DNA from: Herbinix sp.
GTDB lineage: Bacteria > Bacillota > Clostridia > Lachnospirales > Lachnospiraceae
Length of the DNA: 38,698 bases
Assembly: GCA_029239365.1 (NCBI GenBank)
Contig: JAQZBA010000002.1
Location: forward strand, 1-38,698
Reading direction: 5' to 3'
Shown: in pieces, positions 8,126-17,738 of the stretch
How the letters are laid out: each line of letters begins with the position of its first letter
Numbering within the stretch: the first letter of the stretch is position 1
Notes under the pieces: model-generated
Database searches by the model: none
Told to the model about the DNA's origin: nothing
The model's input: the letters and a program-made list of their open reading frames with translations, nothing else
Position numbers and translations under genes: made by a program

Positions 8126-10009
8126 CTATCTATTCCCCTGCTTATCATTGTGGGCTTTCTTTTTCTCCTCAGTTTCGTTGATTTCATCGATGAAGCGTGA
8201 TGACTGGGAGGATTTATTATAACGCTCCTTCGCACTGAATATATAGAGATGCTCTCTGGCTCTGGTCATCGCAACATAGAACAAGCGACGTTCTTCCTCC
8301 AGATCAGCCTCCAAGACTGCCTTCTTATGAGGCGTGATACCTTCATTTGCATCAATGATGTAGACCACCTGAAATTCAAGCCCTTTGGAGCTATGCATTG
8401 TAGCAATCGTAACGCTGTCCGTTCTATGCTTCTGGCTCTCTGCCGCTTGCCTCTTTAACTCCTCACGATAAGCCTCCATATGTCCAAACCATGCGTCATA
8501 ATTCTTAAAGCCTCTTGCACTTTCTTGTAATTCATCTAAAATATCATAAAGCTCCTCCGCTTTGATCTTACGATACTCCGCGTATTCCTTCAGATAGTCC
8601 TCATAGCCAATCCCTCTCCGGATATAATTAACGGCGGCATAGGGATTCATGCCATCCAGAATACCAAGGTCATATTCAAACTGGGTGAGTCTCTCCAATA
8701 TCCAATTTTTATCTTCATAATAATCCTTTACATCGTCAAAATTAACCTCAGGACTATCAAAGCAATCACGGTTCACATATCTCTTAGGCCTGTTAATAAT
8801 CTGCAGATACAGACTCCGGTCCGTCCGTCCCATAGCAATTCTGATATAGGCGATGATATCTGAGGCAATCCAATGGTCGAACAGATTAGGTAGACTATCC
8901 TTCATCGTAAAGGGAATATTGTATTCCATCAATTTATGGATGAGAGCCCCGGAACCAAGGCTGGTACGGAGTAATATCGCCATCCCGGACAGAGCTATAC
9001 CTTGTTGGTTTAAACTCAGGATTTCCTGGGCCAAGCCTTGGTTTTCCTCCGAGAGTGTATTAAAATGTTTGATTATAATCTCATTGCCATCTTGTTTGAC
9101 CGGACTAATCTGCTTAGTAAAACGATGCTCATTATGATGGATGAGCTTACCCGCCGCCTTAATAATTGCCGGTGCGCTACGATAATTCTTATCCAGATAA
9201 ACTCTCTTGCAATCCGGATAATCCAGAGGAAAATTCAGCATAATCTCCGGCTTCGCACCACGAAAACGATAAATGGATTGATCATCATCACCAACAATAA
9301 ACAGATTATTCTGAGGCAAAGCCAGCATCCTAATAATATCGTACTGAACCATATTAATATCCTGGAATTCATCAATCAGGATGTAACAGAATTTATCCTG
9401 CCATAGCTTCAGAATATCCTTTCTCTTGGATAATAGCTCATAACTCAACAATAACATATCATCAAAATCAATCAGCTTTGATTTGGATAGGCTACTGTTA
9501 TAGTCCGCATAAATGTTACGAAACACCTCATCCGCACAGCTTATGGAATAATAGTTGGTAAGATCCATTCTGCTCCCTTTCACCAAGCTGATTTCCGAGA
9601 ACAGATCCGAGATGAATTCCTTCTCATCATCATATTCCAAGCCATAATGATGGATGATCTCCTTCATACAATGATACCTGACATCTTCCCTTGCAATATT
9701 GCTTGCATTCAGATGATATGCATAACGCAGCATTGTAAAAAAGATCGCATGAAATGTACCAAAGTTAACCTTTGTCTGCTTTGCTCCAATCATCCGGAGG
9801 AAGCGTTCCTTCATCTCGGTTGCTGCTGCTTTCGTAAAGGTAATCACCAGAATCTGATCCTCCGGTATGTTCTCCCGTTCTATGAGATTCATAGTCCGCT
9901 CTGTGATTACCAGGGTCTTTCCTGATCCGGGACCGGCAAGAACCAGCATTGGTCCATCCTTATGAAGCACCGCCTGCTGCTGTGCCTGATTAATCTGTAT
10001 TTTCATCAT
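8126..10009 (-). CDS. UvrD/Rep/PcrA-like superfamily 1 ATP-dependent DNA helicase
   Basis: AGPGSGKT Walker A, LIDEFQDIN, VGDDDQSIYRFRGA, TMHSSKGLEFQVV and EERRLFYVAMTRARE motifs. Confidence 0.95.
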   Translation of the reverse strand: MMKIQINQAQQQAVLHKDGPMLVLAGPGSGKTLVITERTMNLIERENIPEDQILVITFTKAAATEMKERFLRMIGAKQTKVNFGTFHAIFFTMLRYAYHLNASNIAREDVRYHCMKEIIHHYGLEYDDEKEFISDLFSEISLVKGSRMDLTNYYSISCADEVFRNIYADYNSSLSKSKLIDFDDMLLLSYELLSKRKDILKLWQDKFCYILIDEFQDINMVQYDIIRMLALPQNNLFIVGDDDQSIYRFRGAKPEIMLNFPLDYPDCKRVYLDKNYRSAPAIIKAAGKLIHHNEHRFTKQISPVKQDGNEIIIKHFNTLSEENQGLAQEILSLNQQGIALSGMAILLRTSLGSGALIHKLMEYNIPFTMKDSLPNLFDHWIASDIIAYIRIAMGRTDRSLYLQIINRPKRYVNRDCFDSPEVNFDDVKDYYEDKNWILERLTQFEYDLGILDGMNPYAAVNYIRRGIGYEDYLKEYAEYRKIKAEELYDILDELQESARGFKNYDAWFGHMEAYREELKRQAAESQKHRTDSVTIATMHSSKGLEFQVVYIIDANEGITPHKKAVLEADLEEERRLFYVAMTRAREHLYIFSAKERYNKSSQSSRFIDEINETEEKKKAHNDKQGNR

Positions 10010-10114
10010 GTGCCTTTCATTATTGGGAAATGTGGATTATATAGAAACAGAATGAAGATTTACTTAGATGGTAGGAAGAAGCGATTGATCAACTCTCCTC
10101 AATCATGTACTAAG

Positions 10115-10159
10115 CCATATAGAATATAATGACTGAGATAGCCAATATATTCTATATGG
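10115..10159. repeat. Inverted repeat (14-bp perfect arms)
   Basis: CCATATAGAATATA (10115-10128) / TATATTCTATATGG (10146-10159); lies between the gltX 3' end and the uvrD-like start; no strong T-tract. Confidence 0.6.
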
Positions 10160-10281
10160 GAAGGGTGAATCATGTGGTTTTTCAATTGTACACAGGATGA
10201 ACTCATTGCTCGTCCAAGTTCTCCGCTGGCTAAAAGATGCAGCATGGGATTGTATGATATAAACTCAACGTTATTCTTACT

Positions 10282-11772
10282 TTATAAATTAGTACTTAGC
10301 AGATCAATCGCTTTTCTAATTCTTCGGAGACTTTCCTCTTTGCCGAGAATGTTCATAATCTCATATGCTCCACCCGGAGTAGACTGCTTGCCGGATACCG
10401 CAGTTCTTACCGGCCATAAACCCTGGCCATTCTTAATCCCCTGCTCTGCAATATAAGTCATGATAATATTCTCAATTGCTGCCTCACTATAATCCTCCAA
10501 CGCTTCGAACTTCGGAAGAAGCTCCTGTAATACCACAAGAGAACTCTGAGTATCTGTCTTCATCTTCTTATGTGTATACATCAGGTAATCATACTCCGGA
10601 AGCTCTTCAAAGAAATCGATGATATCCTTGATATCAACCAAAGTCTCAATTCGGGTCTTAACCAGCGCTGCAATCTTTCTATAATCCAAGTCCTTCTTCA
10701 CAACCTCTTTGATATAAGGGAGTGCCAGTCCATAGTATGTCTCAAACTCCATATTCTTCAGATATTCACCGTTCATCCAACGAAGCTTCACAATATCAAA
10801 TACTGCAGGAGCCTTGTTGATGTGAGTATAATCGAATTCGCTGATTAATTCCTCTAAGGACATAATCTCTGTATTATTTGCTGAACTCCACCCAAGAAGT
10901 GCTACAAAGTTAATAATTGCTTCGGATACAAATCCCTGCTCTAAGAGATCCTCATAGGAGGAATGTCCGCTACGTTTACTTAACTTTTTATGCTCCTCAT
11001 TCGTAATGAGAGGAAGATGCACATAGATTGGCTCCTCCCAACCAAAATCCTGATAAAGTCTGGTATATTTCGGTGTTGAGGATAGATACTCGTTACCTCT
11101 GACAACATGAGTAATTTTCATCATGTGGTCATCAATCACATTCGCAAAATTATAAGTAGGGAAGCCATCGGATTTGATTAAAACCATATCATCCAGCTCA
11201 TCATTATCAACGGTAATATTGCCAAAGATTGCATCTTGGAAGGTTGTAGAACCTTCAGTTGGGTTATTCTGACGGATTACATAAGGAAGCCCTGCTGCAA
11301 GCTTTGTCTCAATCTCCTCTTTGGATAGATGAAGGCAATGCTTATCATACTTTATAATCTCCTTCACTTCCTTCGCTTCCTCTTCCTCCTCGTCTGCATT
11401 ACCTACTGCAGTCTTCAGGGAAGCAAGACGCTCTTTGGTGCAGAAGCAATAATAAGCTGCACCCTTCTCCACCAACTGCTTTGCATACTCTAGATAAATG
11501 CCACTGGCTTGACGCTCGCTCTGAACATAAGGTCCATAGCCGCCATCCTTATCCGGACCCTAATCATGAATCAAGCCGGTTCCTTGGATTGTTCGATAAA
11601 TAATATCTACTGCACCCTCTACAAGACGCTCCTGATCGGTGTCCTCTATTCTTAGAATGAAGGTACCGCCTTCATGCTTTGCAATCAAATACTCGTATAA
11701 TGCTGTTCTAAGATTACCCACATGCATCCTGCCGGTCGGGCTGGGAGCAAATCTGGTTCTAATTCTGTTCAT
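10282..11772 (-). pseudogene. gltX: Glutamyl-tRNA synthetase reading frame interrupted by a single in-frame amber codon (TAG, 11560-11562)
   Basis: [25 protein letters not shown] (HIGH region) in 11560-11772; KKLSKRSG (KMSKS region) in 10282-11475. Both are in one frame: [41 protein letters not shown]. Whether it is truly a pseudogene is unknown. Confidence 0.85.
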
Positions 11773-11799
11773 CTTTCTCTTCCTCTCATCTCAATTAAT

Positions 11800-12309
11800 T
11801 TATTGCACGCCATTTTTGATACTCTCATAATAGCTATTAAAATCAAAAGTTCCATTCATCATCTGTTGTGCCATTGGCAGATAGAATACGAAGAAGAAAA
11901 ATACCAGAAAAATCCCTAGTATACCAACAAAGATCAATGTCCCCCTTGCCCAGTTCTTCTTCGTTGCTGGGGTAGTATTACTAAATGCCCATACAAATAA
12001 CATAACAATAAATACTAACCATCCAACATAAGGTATGAAAATTAATGCATAAGAACCTAACCAGTTGATAAAACTGATCGGTTTCTCCGGTGCACCAGAT
12101 GGCAATGCTCCAGTCATTGGATTAGCCATATTCATTGGATTTGCCATATTCATCGGAGTAGGTCCCTGTTGCATATTCGGTATATTATAAAACGGTTGTC
12201 CCGCCTCAGGCCTCGCCGCCTGTGTTTGTTCTCGGAAGGAAGCTCCGCAATACTCACAAAAATTAGCTGCTTCATTCTGTATCTGTCTTCCACAGTTGTT
12301 ACATCTCAT
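11800..12309 (-). CDS. Zinc-ribbon domain membrane protein
   Basis: MRCNNCGRQIQNEAANFCEYCGASF zinc ribbon, MNMANPMNMANPM repeats, two hydrophobic segments. Confidence 0.75.
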   Translation of the reverse strand: MRCNNCGRQIQNEAANFCEYCGASFREQTQAARPEAGQPFYNIPNMQQGPTPMNMANPMNMANPMTGALPSGAPEKPISFINWLGSYALIFIPYVGWLVFIVMLFVWAFSNTTPATKKNWARGTLIFVGILGIFLVFFFFVFYLPMAQQMMNGTFDFNSYYESIKNGVQ

Positions 12310-12373
12310 TGGCTTTCACCTCATTTTGCATTGTTTTTCTATTATAACACATTTATCTTAAAAATCAATTATT

Positions 12374-12440
12374 CATTACCTTGGTTGTTCACTTACAACA
12401 TTACCTTGGCTGTTCACTTGCATTACCTTGGCTGTTCACT
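12374..12440. repeat. Three direct copies of a 20-bp unit CATTACCTTGGYTGTTCACT
   Basis: Copies at 12374-12393, 12399-12418 and 12421-12440 (start spacing 25 and 22 bp), upstream of the zinc-ribbon gene. Confidence 0.9.
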
Positions 12441-12483
12441 AGTAGCATCATGAATATTAATCCTCCCCTATTATAAAATATAG

Positions 12484-12525
12484 AAGCAGGCGCCGATAAT
12501 GATTTACTCATCTCGGCACCTGCTT
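12484..12525 (-). terminator. Terminator of the ABC/CARDB operon
   Basis: AAGCAGGCGCCGA (12484-12496) / TCGGCACCTGCTT (12513-12525), one G-T wobble on the minus strand; downstream of the permease stop. Confidence 0.75.
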
Positions 12526-12566
12526 GGGGGGTCTTTGTTGTATATGAATGACGTATCAGCTTAGAA

Positions 12567-13895
12567 TTAACCCTCTGTCTTCATCGCTTCTATTGCACTA
12601 ATCTTAGTCGCACGTCTTGCCGGGAAATATCCCGATGCCAGACCGACTGCGATCGAAATTGCTAATGCCGCGAGGGGAAGATAAATTGGTATAATTGAGA
12701 ACTTAGTATTTTCCATATCATACATATAATTCCCAGACATCAAAGAACCAAATACCGGCGCACCAAATTTATTAATTGCCCAGGAGGCCATATAACCGAG
12801 TGCGATACCCATTAATCCACCGAACAATCCAATAATCGCAGCTTCGAGTAAAAACAGCTTACGAATATCTGTAACAATACAGCCAAGTACTTTCATGATA
12901 CCGATTTCCTTGGTACGCTCATAGATGGACATAACCATGGTGTTTGCAATACTGATTGCGGATACTACCATCGCCACGGCACCTAAAGCACCCAGCACCA
13001 TCTGAAGTGTTTCAGAAGCCTTTTGCAAAGGCTCCAGATATTGCATCATACTAAAAGATTGAAAGCCCAACTTTTCAATAGCATCCTGTACCTCGATAAC
13101 ATTATCAATATTATCCACATTCAACTTGATCTGCTGATATTCACTCAATGTCTTCATTGCCTTCTTACGATCTTCAAGGGATAGTGTATTACAATACTTT
13201 CGATAGATTTCTTTAAAATAATCAATATCCATGTAGCTATTATAATCATATTCACCATCGGTCTTTTCCATCTTAGCGATATTCTTAAGTGGCAGACTAA
13301 AGGCTTTTTTCTTCTCATTCACTGGATATTCGTCGAATTTTAATACCACCTTATCCTTTTGCATGTCTACTTGAACCGGATTATAACCTCTGGAGCTCGG
13401 ATCATAGAAATCTTGAGGCATATTCGCTCCGAACACGATTGATGTGTTATCTTCCTCTGTAGGATAGGCGCCATAAGCCAGCGCAGGAAAATCAAACGCT
13501 TCAAAGGTCTCCAGTTCCATGGCAGTGATGTAGATCCATCCCATGTACTTTCCACTATTCAGAGAGGCATTCTTCTGAATAACCGGAGAAACTGCCTTCA
13601 CATGCTCAATCTGGCGTATCTGTTCAACCAGATTATCATCCAGCGTCTGCTCCTTCATATCAATATAATTGCCTTCTTCATCGATGATGTCTGCATAGGT
13701 ATTCACTGTAATCGTAGTTAAACCACCCTGCTGCATAACCTGTGACTCAAAGTTATTCTCCATACCATAACCAATGGATCTCATAATGATGATGGATAAG
13801 GAGCCAATGACAACACCTAAGACGGTCAATATTGTTCTTGCTTTTCTACGGGATAGATTTCTCAGTCCCATTTTAAACAAATCACTAATCCTCAT
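12567..13895 (-). CDS. ABC transporter permease, FtsX/MacB family
   Basis: MGLRNLSRRKARTILTVLGVVIGS N-terminus, large extracytoplasmic region, C-terminal TMs with IYERTKEIGIMKVLGC; start MRISDLFK overlaps the previous stop. Confidence 0.88.
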   Translation of the reverse strand: MRISDLFKMGLRNLSRRKARTILTVLGVVIGSLSIIIMRSIGYGMENNFESQVMQQGGLTTITVNTYADIIDEEGNYIDMKEQTLDDNLVEQIRQIEHVKAVSPVIQKNASLNSGKYMGWIYITAMELETFEAFDFPALAYGAYPTEEDNTSIVFGANMPQDFYDPSSRGYNPVQVDMQKDKVVLKFDEYPVNEKKKAFSLPLKNIAKMEKTDGEYDYNSYMDIDYFKEIYRKYCNTLSLEDRKKAMKTLSEYQQIKLNVDNIDNVIEVQDAIEKLGFQSFSMMQYLEPLQKASETLQMVLGALGAVAMVVSAISIANTMVMSIYERTKEIGIMKVLGCIVTDIRKLFLLEAAIIGLFGGLMGIALGYMASWAINKFGAPVFGSLMSGNYMYDMENTKFSIIPIYLPLAALAISIAVGLASGYFPARRATKISAIEAMKTEG

Positions 13896-14163
13896 ATAAC
13901 TCAATTCCTTTTTTAATCTTTCTCTTCGCTAAGAGAACACCTAGGGCTACACTGACTGCAAGTACCGCAGTAGAGATACCGATCACAAATGGCCAAGAGG
14001 ATAATATTGGGTCCTTCACCTCTGTACCCATTGCATCAACAGGTATTCCTTCCTCTGTTATCATGCCCTCATCAAATACGGGTTCACTGATAGCTACATC
14101 TGATTTCGCTAACAAAATTCCTTTGCTTGAATATATATCCATATTAATCTCCATCCTCCTCAA
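13885..14163 (-). CDS. Small single-pass membrane protein in the ABC/CARDB operon
   Basis: One hydrophobic segment (WPFVIGISTAVLAVSVALGVLLA) then basic residues; overlaps the permease start by 11 nt. Confidence 0.6.
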   Translation of the reverse strand: MRRMEINMDIYSSKGILLAKSDVAISEPVFDEGMITEEGIPVDAMGTEVKDPILSSWPFVIGISTAVLAVSVALGVLLAKRKIKKGIELYED

Positions 14164-14175
14164 AACCTGCCCCGG

Positions 14176-16644
14176 TTAGTTTTCTATCTGATTTTGTTTA
14201 CGAAGCTTAGCCTTATATAAGCTGATAATAACCTTTCTTGTAACAGGAATAAATACGGCTACAATCACTATCTGTATAATAATAAATAGCCATACAGGTA
14301 AGATAGCTGCTTTTGCTACGGGCACATCAGGGTTAAACACATCAACCGAACCACCATTTTCCATCCCAGGATCAAAGACAGTCGCCGGCATTACCTCGGT
14401 TGTAAATTCTTTCGTAAACTCTATTTTGTCTCCATTACTATCTTCAAAGGAAACTCTTAGAACACCGTTTGCTGTTCCTTCGAGATTCGGTAAAACATCA
14501 AATTCAGCAAAAGTGGAACTGCCCTCTGCAACATTACCGAGGAAGTACATAGCACCGTCCGCCTTCGAAAAATCTCCCTCTACGGTTGCAATTACATTAT
14601 TGAGCGGGGATCTTCCCATGTTATAAAACTCAAAGGATAAGGTCGCAGGATTACCTACAACAACATTACCATCCCATGAATATACATTCACATAATCTAC
14701 TACCGGTCTCGAATTCTCTACCGCTTGAAGATTAAGTTCTGCCGCAATCTTTTCACCTACAACACCGGTCTCCGGATTGGGCTGCATTCCATCGTATTCA
14801 TATTCAATAGTTAACTTTAACGGATATGTCTTGGTGCTAGCGTCTGACTTAACCTTAAGCTCAACCGATTGCTGTACTGTCTCTCCGGCTGCAATCTTAC
14901 TGATAAAGAAGCTGTTACTTCCCTGGGTCACCGAGAAGATATTGTCCGCCTGAGTTATCGTAACTGTAATATTCTTTGCTGCGATAGAGGAGTGAGTATT
15001 ATAAATGTCAAAGGTAAAATTAAATGTTGTGCCTGCACGTAACTCCTCTACGTCTGTAATATATTTGCTGATGATCAGCTTTGGTTTACTGTTTTTGCCC
15101 ATATCATTCTGAACATTGCGGATCGGGATGATTACCGGATCAATTGCGGTATTACCGGCATAGCTATATTTGACGGATAGATTGTTCAACCCCTCAGGAA
15201 TAGAATCAGACACCTTCAAAGGGATCGATATCTTCTTCGACTTGCCGGCCTCAATCTTATCTACAAGAATATAAGGCTCAGAATTCGTCGGAATAAAAGT
15301 AGTCCCATCCAGTCCCTGCAAGGATACCTTAACCTCCGTAATATCGGATTGGCTTTTATTCTGAAGATCGAAGGATACCTGCATATTATCGCCTGCAATC
15401 GGTTGTTCCGGAATCTGTTTCACATTATTAATAACCAGACCGGAGTTAGTCGAGGAGCTTCCGCCAATAATCTCCGGATAGATGGTGATTGTAGAGGTAT
15501 ACTTATTACCATTGCCATCCTCATAGCCTAATATCAAATTAACCTTCTTATTACCACCGGTTGCCTGGCTACTAACGGTCAAAGGAAGCTTTGCTTCAAT
15601 TTTAGCATCCACTTTAACGCCACCTACATAAACACTGTCCTTAAAATAATTCTTATAAAAGGCATCAGCTCCTGTCGTTGCATCATCAATCTTAATGGTG
15701 ACATTATCTGCTTTTACCTCGCCATAATTTCTCACTACTGCCTTAACAATAATATCAGCACCCGGTTTTAGCTCTCCTTCATAGGTCACACTATCAATCA
15801 GAAGTTCCGGTGCATCCTCATTCTTTTTCACATCGACATAGACCTGATGAGAATCCGTTCCTTTGGTTCCGTCTGAATCCTTATATTCAAAGGTTGCTGT
15901 CAGAGTCTTTAAGCCTGCCTCTGCATTCGATAGAATCCCAATGGGAAGCGTTACATATTTTACATCACCAGGTGCAAGATCGCCTACCTTGATGTTTGGT
16001 GTCTCATATTTTGGTACAATATTCGTTGTTCCATAATCAATATGGTAATATGTATTTCTTGCTGTGATCCCACCGTCATTCTTAAGAGTAAAGGTGATCT
16101 CAGCCTGACTGCCGATTATTGCATTACCGACCTTTAAGTCGCTCATGATCAGCTGAGCCGGTGTCAGCTCTTCAAGTACATGAACCTCTATGATCAGGGA
16201 TTGAGAATTCGTACCGCCTTCTTCAGGACTGGAAACCTTTATTGTAATAGGATAGGATCCTATTTTAGCCGTTTCTTTTACATTGATATCAAAATCAACA
16301 TAGGTGGTACCATAATCATAAAGTATGGTTGTGGTTGTCTGATCCGGTCTGGTCAATCTAGCCGGGGACAAGCTAAAGGGCGCATTACTTGCTGACACAG
16401 ACACCATCGCATCCAACATACCACCACCTGCAGATTTAATGGGAACTCTCATATGCTTCACTTCTCCAGGTGTCAGCACCAGTTCTGAGTTCTCCATTGT
16501 ATCACTTAACGTAATGGAATGAGCTCCCGCATACGCATAAGATATATTGCCGACAAGATTCAACATTACCAATACTAACGCTACCATCATTACTTTTATC
16601 TTTTTATACTTTCCTTTCATTCCCTTTCCCTCTTCTTCCTTCAT
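14176..16644 (-). CDS. Secreted, membrane-anchored multi-domain protein with COG1361/CARDB/NEW3-type Ig-like repeats
   Basis: Signal peptide (KVMMVALVLVMLNLVGNISYAYA), repeated Ig-like CARDB segments (e.g. LKVGNAIIGSQAEITFTLKNDGGITARNTYYHI), C-terminal TM with basic tail. Confidence 0.8.
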   Translation of the reverse strand: MKEEEGKGMKGKYKKIKVMMVALVLVMLNLVGNISYAYAGAHSITLSDTMENSELVLTPGEVKHMRVPIKSAGGGMLDAMVSVSASNAPFSLSPARLTRPDQTTTTILYDYGTTYVDFDINVKETAKIGSYPITIKVSSPEEGGTNSQSLIIEVHVLEELTPAQLIMSDLKVGNAIIGSQAEITFTLKNDGGITARNTYYHIDYGTTNIVPKYETPNIKVGDLAPGDVKYVTLPIGILSNAEAGLKTLTATFEYKDSDGTKGTDSHQVYVDVKKNEDAPELLIDSVTYEGELKPGADIIVKAVVRNYGEVKADNVTIKIDDATTGADAFYKNYFKDSVYVGGVKVDAKIEAKLPLTVSSQATGGNKKVNLILGYEDGNGNKYTSTITIYPEIIGGSSSTNSGLVINNVKQIPEQPIAGDNMQVSFDLQNKSQSDITEVKVSLQGLDGTTFIPTNSEPYILVDKIEAGKSKKISIPLKVSDSIPEGLNNLSVKYSYAGNTAIDPVIIPIRNVQNDMGKNSKPKLIISKYITDVEELRAGTTFNFTFDIYNTHSSIAAKNITVTITQADNIFSVTQGSNSFFISKIAAGETVQQSVELKVKSDASTKTYPLKLTIEYEYDGMQPNPETGVVGEKIAAELNLQAVENSRPVVDYVNVYSWDGNVVVGNPATLSFEFYNMGRSPLNNVIATVEGDFSKADGAMYFLGNVAEGSSTFAEFDVLPNLEGTANGVLRVSFEDSNGDKIEFTKEFTTEVMPATVFDPGMENGGSVDVFNPDVPVAKAAILPVWLFIIIQIVIVAVFIPVTRKVIISLYKAKLRKQNQIEN

Positions 16645-16686
16645 TGATGTTATTCCTGCCTCGCTTATGAAACTAACCTTAACCAG

Positions 16687-17487
16687 CTATGCAGTAACCG
16701 GCTGATCAAGAATCCCAACTACCCCACTCTCAGTCATCGAAACCTCCTGACCTAAGGTATTCGTCTCAGTTTCTACCGGATTGTGTTCCTTTATCTCAAT
16801 ATTCTCGACCTTGCCATCGAATATGTGAATGATCTTATCTGCATATTCGGCCAGTCTGCGATCATGAGTAACCATTACGATGGTCTGATGGTTCGTTTTT
16901 GCCATCTCTCTAATCAGGTCCATTACTTCCTTCGAGGTCTTTGAATCCAGATTACCGGTAGGCTCATCAGCAAATACGATCTCAGGATTACTGACAAAGG
17001 CTCTGGCAATGCCAACTCTCTGCTGCTGTCCACCACTCATTTCCTTAGGTTTATGCTTTAATCTGGGACCAAGACCAACCTTGACCAGCATATCCTTTGC
17101 CATCTTCTTTCGCTTCTTTGCACCGATACGTTTAAATACTAATGGGAGCTCCACATTCTCTAATGCAGTCATAGCATTCATCAGGTTATAGGATTGGAAT
17201 ACAAAGCCTAGATTATCCTGACGGAATTTAGCTAAGCCCTTCTCCCCCATTTTATGTATATTCTTACCCTTAATCGTGATTTGTCCGGAGGTAAGCTTTT
17301 CAATTCCTGCCATCAGATTTAACAGTGTAGATTTACCGGAACCGGAGACACCATACAAACAACAGAATTCCCCTCGCTTAATAGTAAAGCTGACGTCATC
17401 GATGGCACTGATTCGTTCTTTCCCCATTCTGTAAATCTTCTTAACATTTTTAACCTCTATGATATATTCGTCTTTGTTGTTGTACAT
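16687..17487 (-). CDS. ABC transporter ATP-binding protein (LolD/MacB type)
   Basis: Walker A GVSGSGKST, signature MSGGQQQRVGIARAF, VFADEPTGNLDS; start MYNNKDEY with an AGGAAGG RBS. Confidence 0.95.
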   Translation of the reverse strand: MYNNKDEYIIEVKNVKKIYRMGKERISAIDDVSFTIKRGEFCCLYGVSGSGKSTLLNLMAGIEKLTSGQITIKGKNIHKMGEKGLAKFRQDNLGFVFQSYNLMNAMTALENVELPLVFKRIGAKKRKKMAKDMLVKVGLGPRLKHKPKEMSGGQQQRVGIARAFVSNPEIVFADEPTGNLDSKTSKEVMDLIREMAKTNHQTIVMVTHDRRLAEYADKIIHIFDGKVENIEIKEHNPVETETNTLGQEVSMTESGVVGILDQPVTA

Positions 17488-17738
17488 TGAGCACCTTCCT
17501 AACTTATTGGTCAACACCAACTTGCCATAGTAATTTTACACCAAATTTATTAAATAATGACTATCTAATTTCTTAATTTTTCCTTACGATTTAATTAAAA
17601 ACATTATAATTTAGATGCCAAAAGTCGAACAATGACGAATCCATGAAAATTATGTATGGTTCAGGCGTCATATGTCCTCTACGATATAGAAAGTGACTAT
17701 ACGTGCTTGTGTACACATAATCACCATCTATATGCTTT

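Noticed and set aside
7944-8222. 92-aa ORF on + strand over the 22-bp array
   Set aside because: Low-complexity hydrophobic translation of a T-rich repeat, running into antisense of the helicase; no convincing RBS.
10282-11772. Genome-wide reassignment of TAG to an amino acid as the explanation for the gltX amber
   Set aside because: TAG is an ordinary terminator for many intact genes here (cotJA, cotJB, uvrD-like, 92-aa protein, ABC ATPase, moxR, trkA, trkH, DUF1648), so global recoding is unlikely; only local suppression remains open.
12374-12440. CRISPR remnant
   Set aside because: Gaps between copies are only 2-5 bp, too short for spacers.
16642-16689. ABC ATPase stop TAG followed by 14 open codons in frame into the CARDB protein start, suggesting a readthrough fusion
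   Set aside because: The downstream protein has its own signal peptide, so an ATPase fusion would be topologically nonsensical; the shared frame is most likely chance.
17684-17733. Imperfect inverted repeat ATATAGAAAGTGACTAT/ATAATCACCATCTATAT after the AI-2E gene
   Set aside because: Plausibly just a weak terminator for 17739-18923; mismatches and unclear T-tract give no extra signal.
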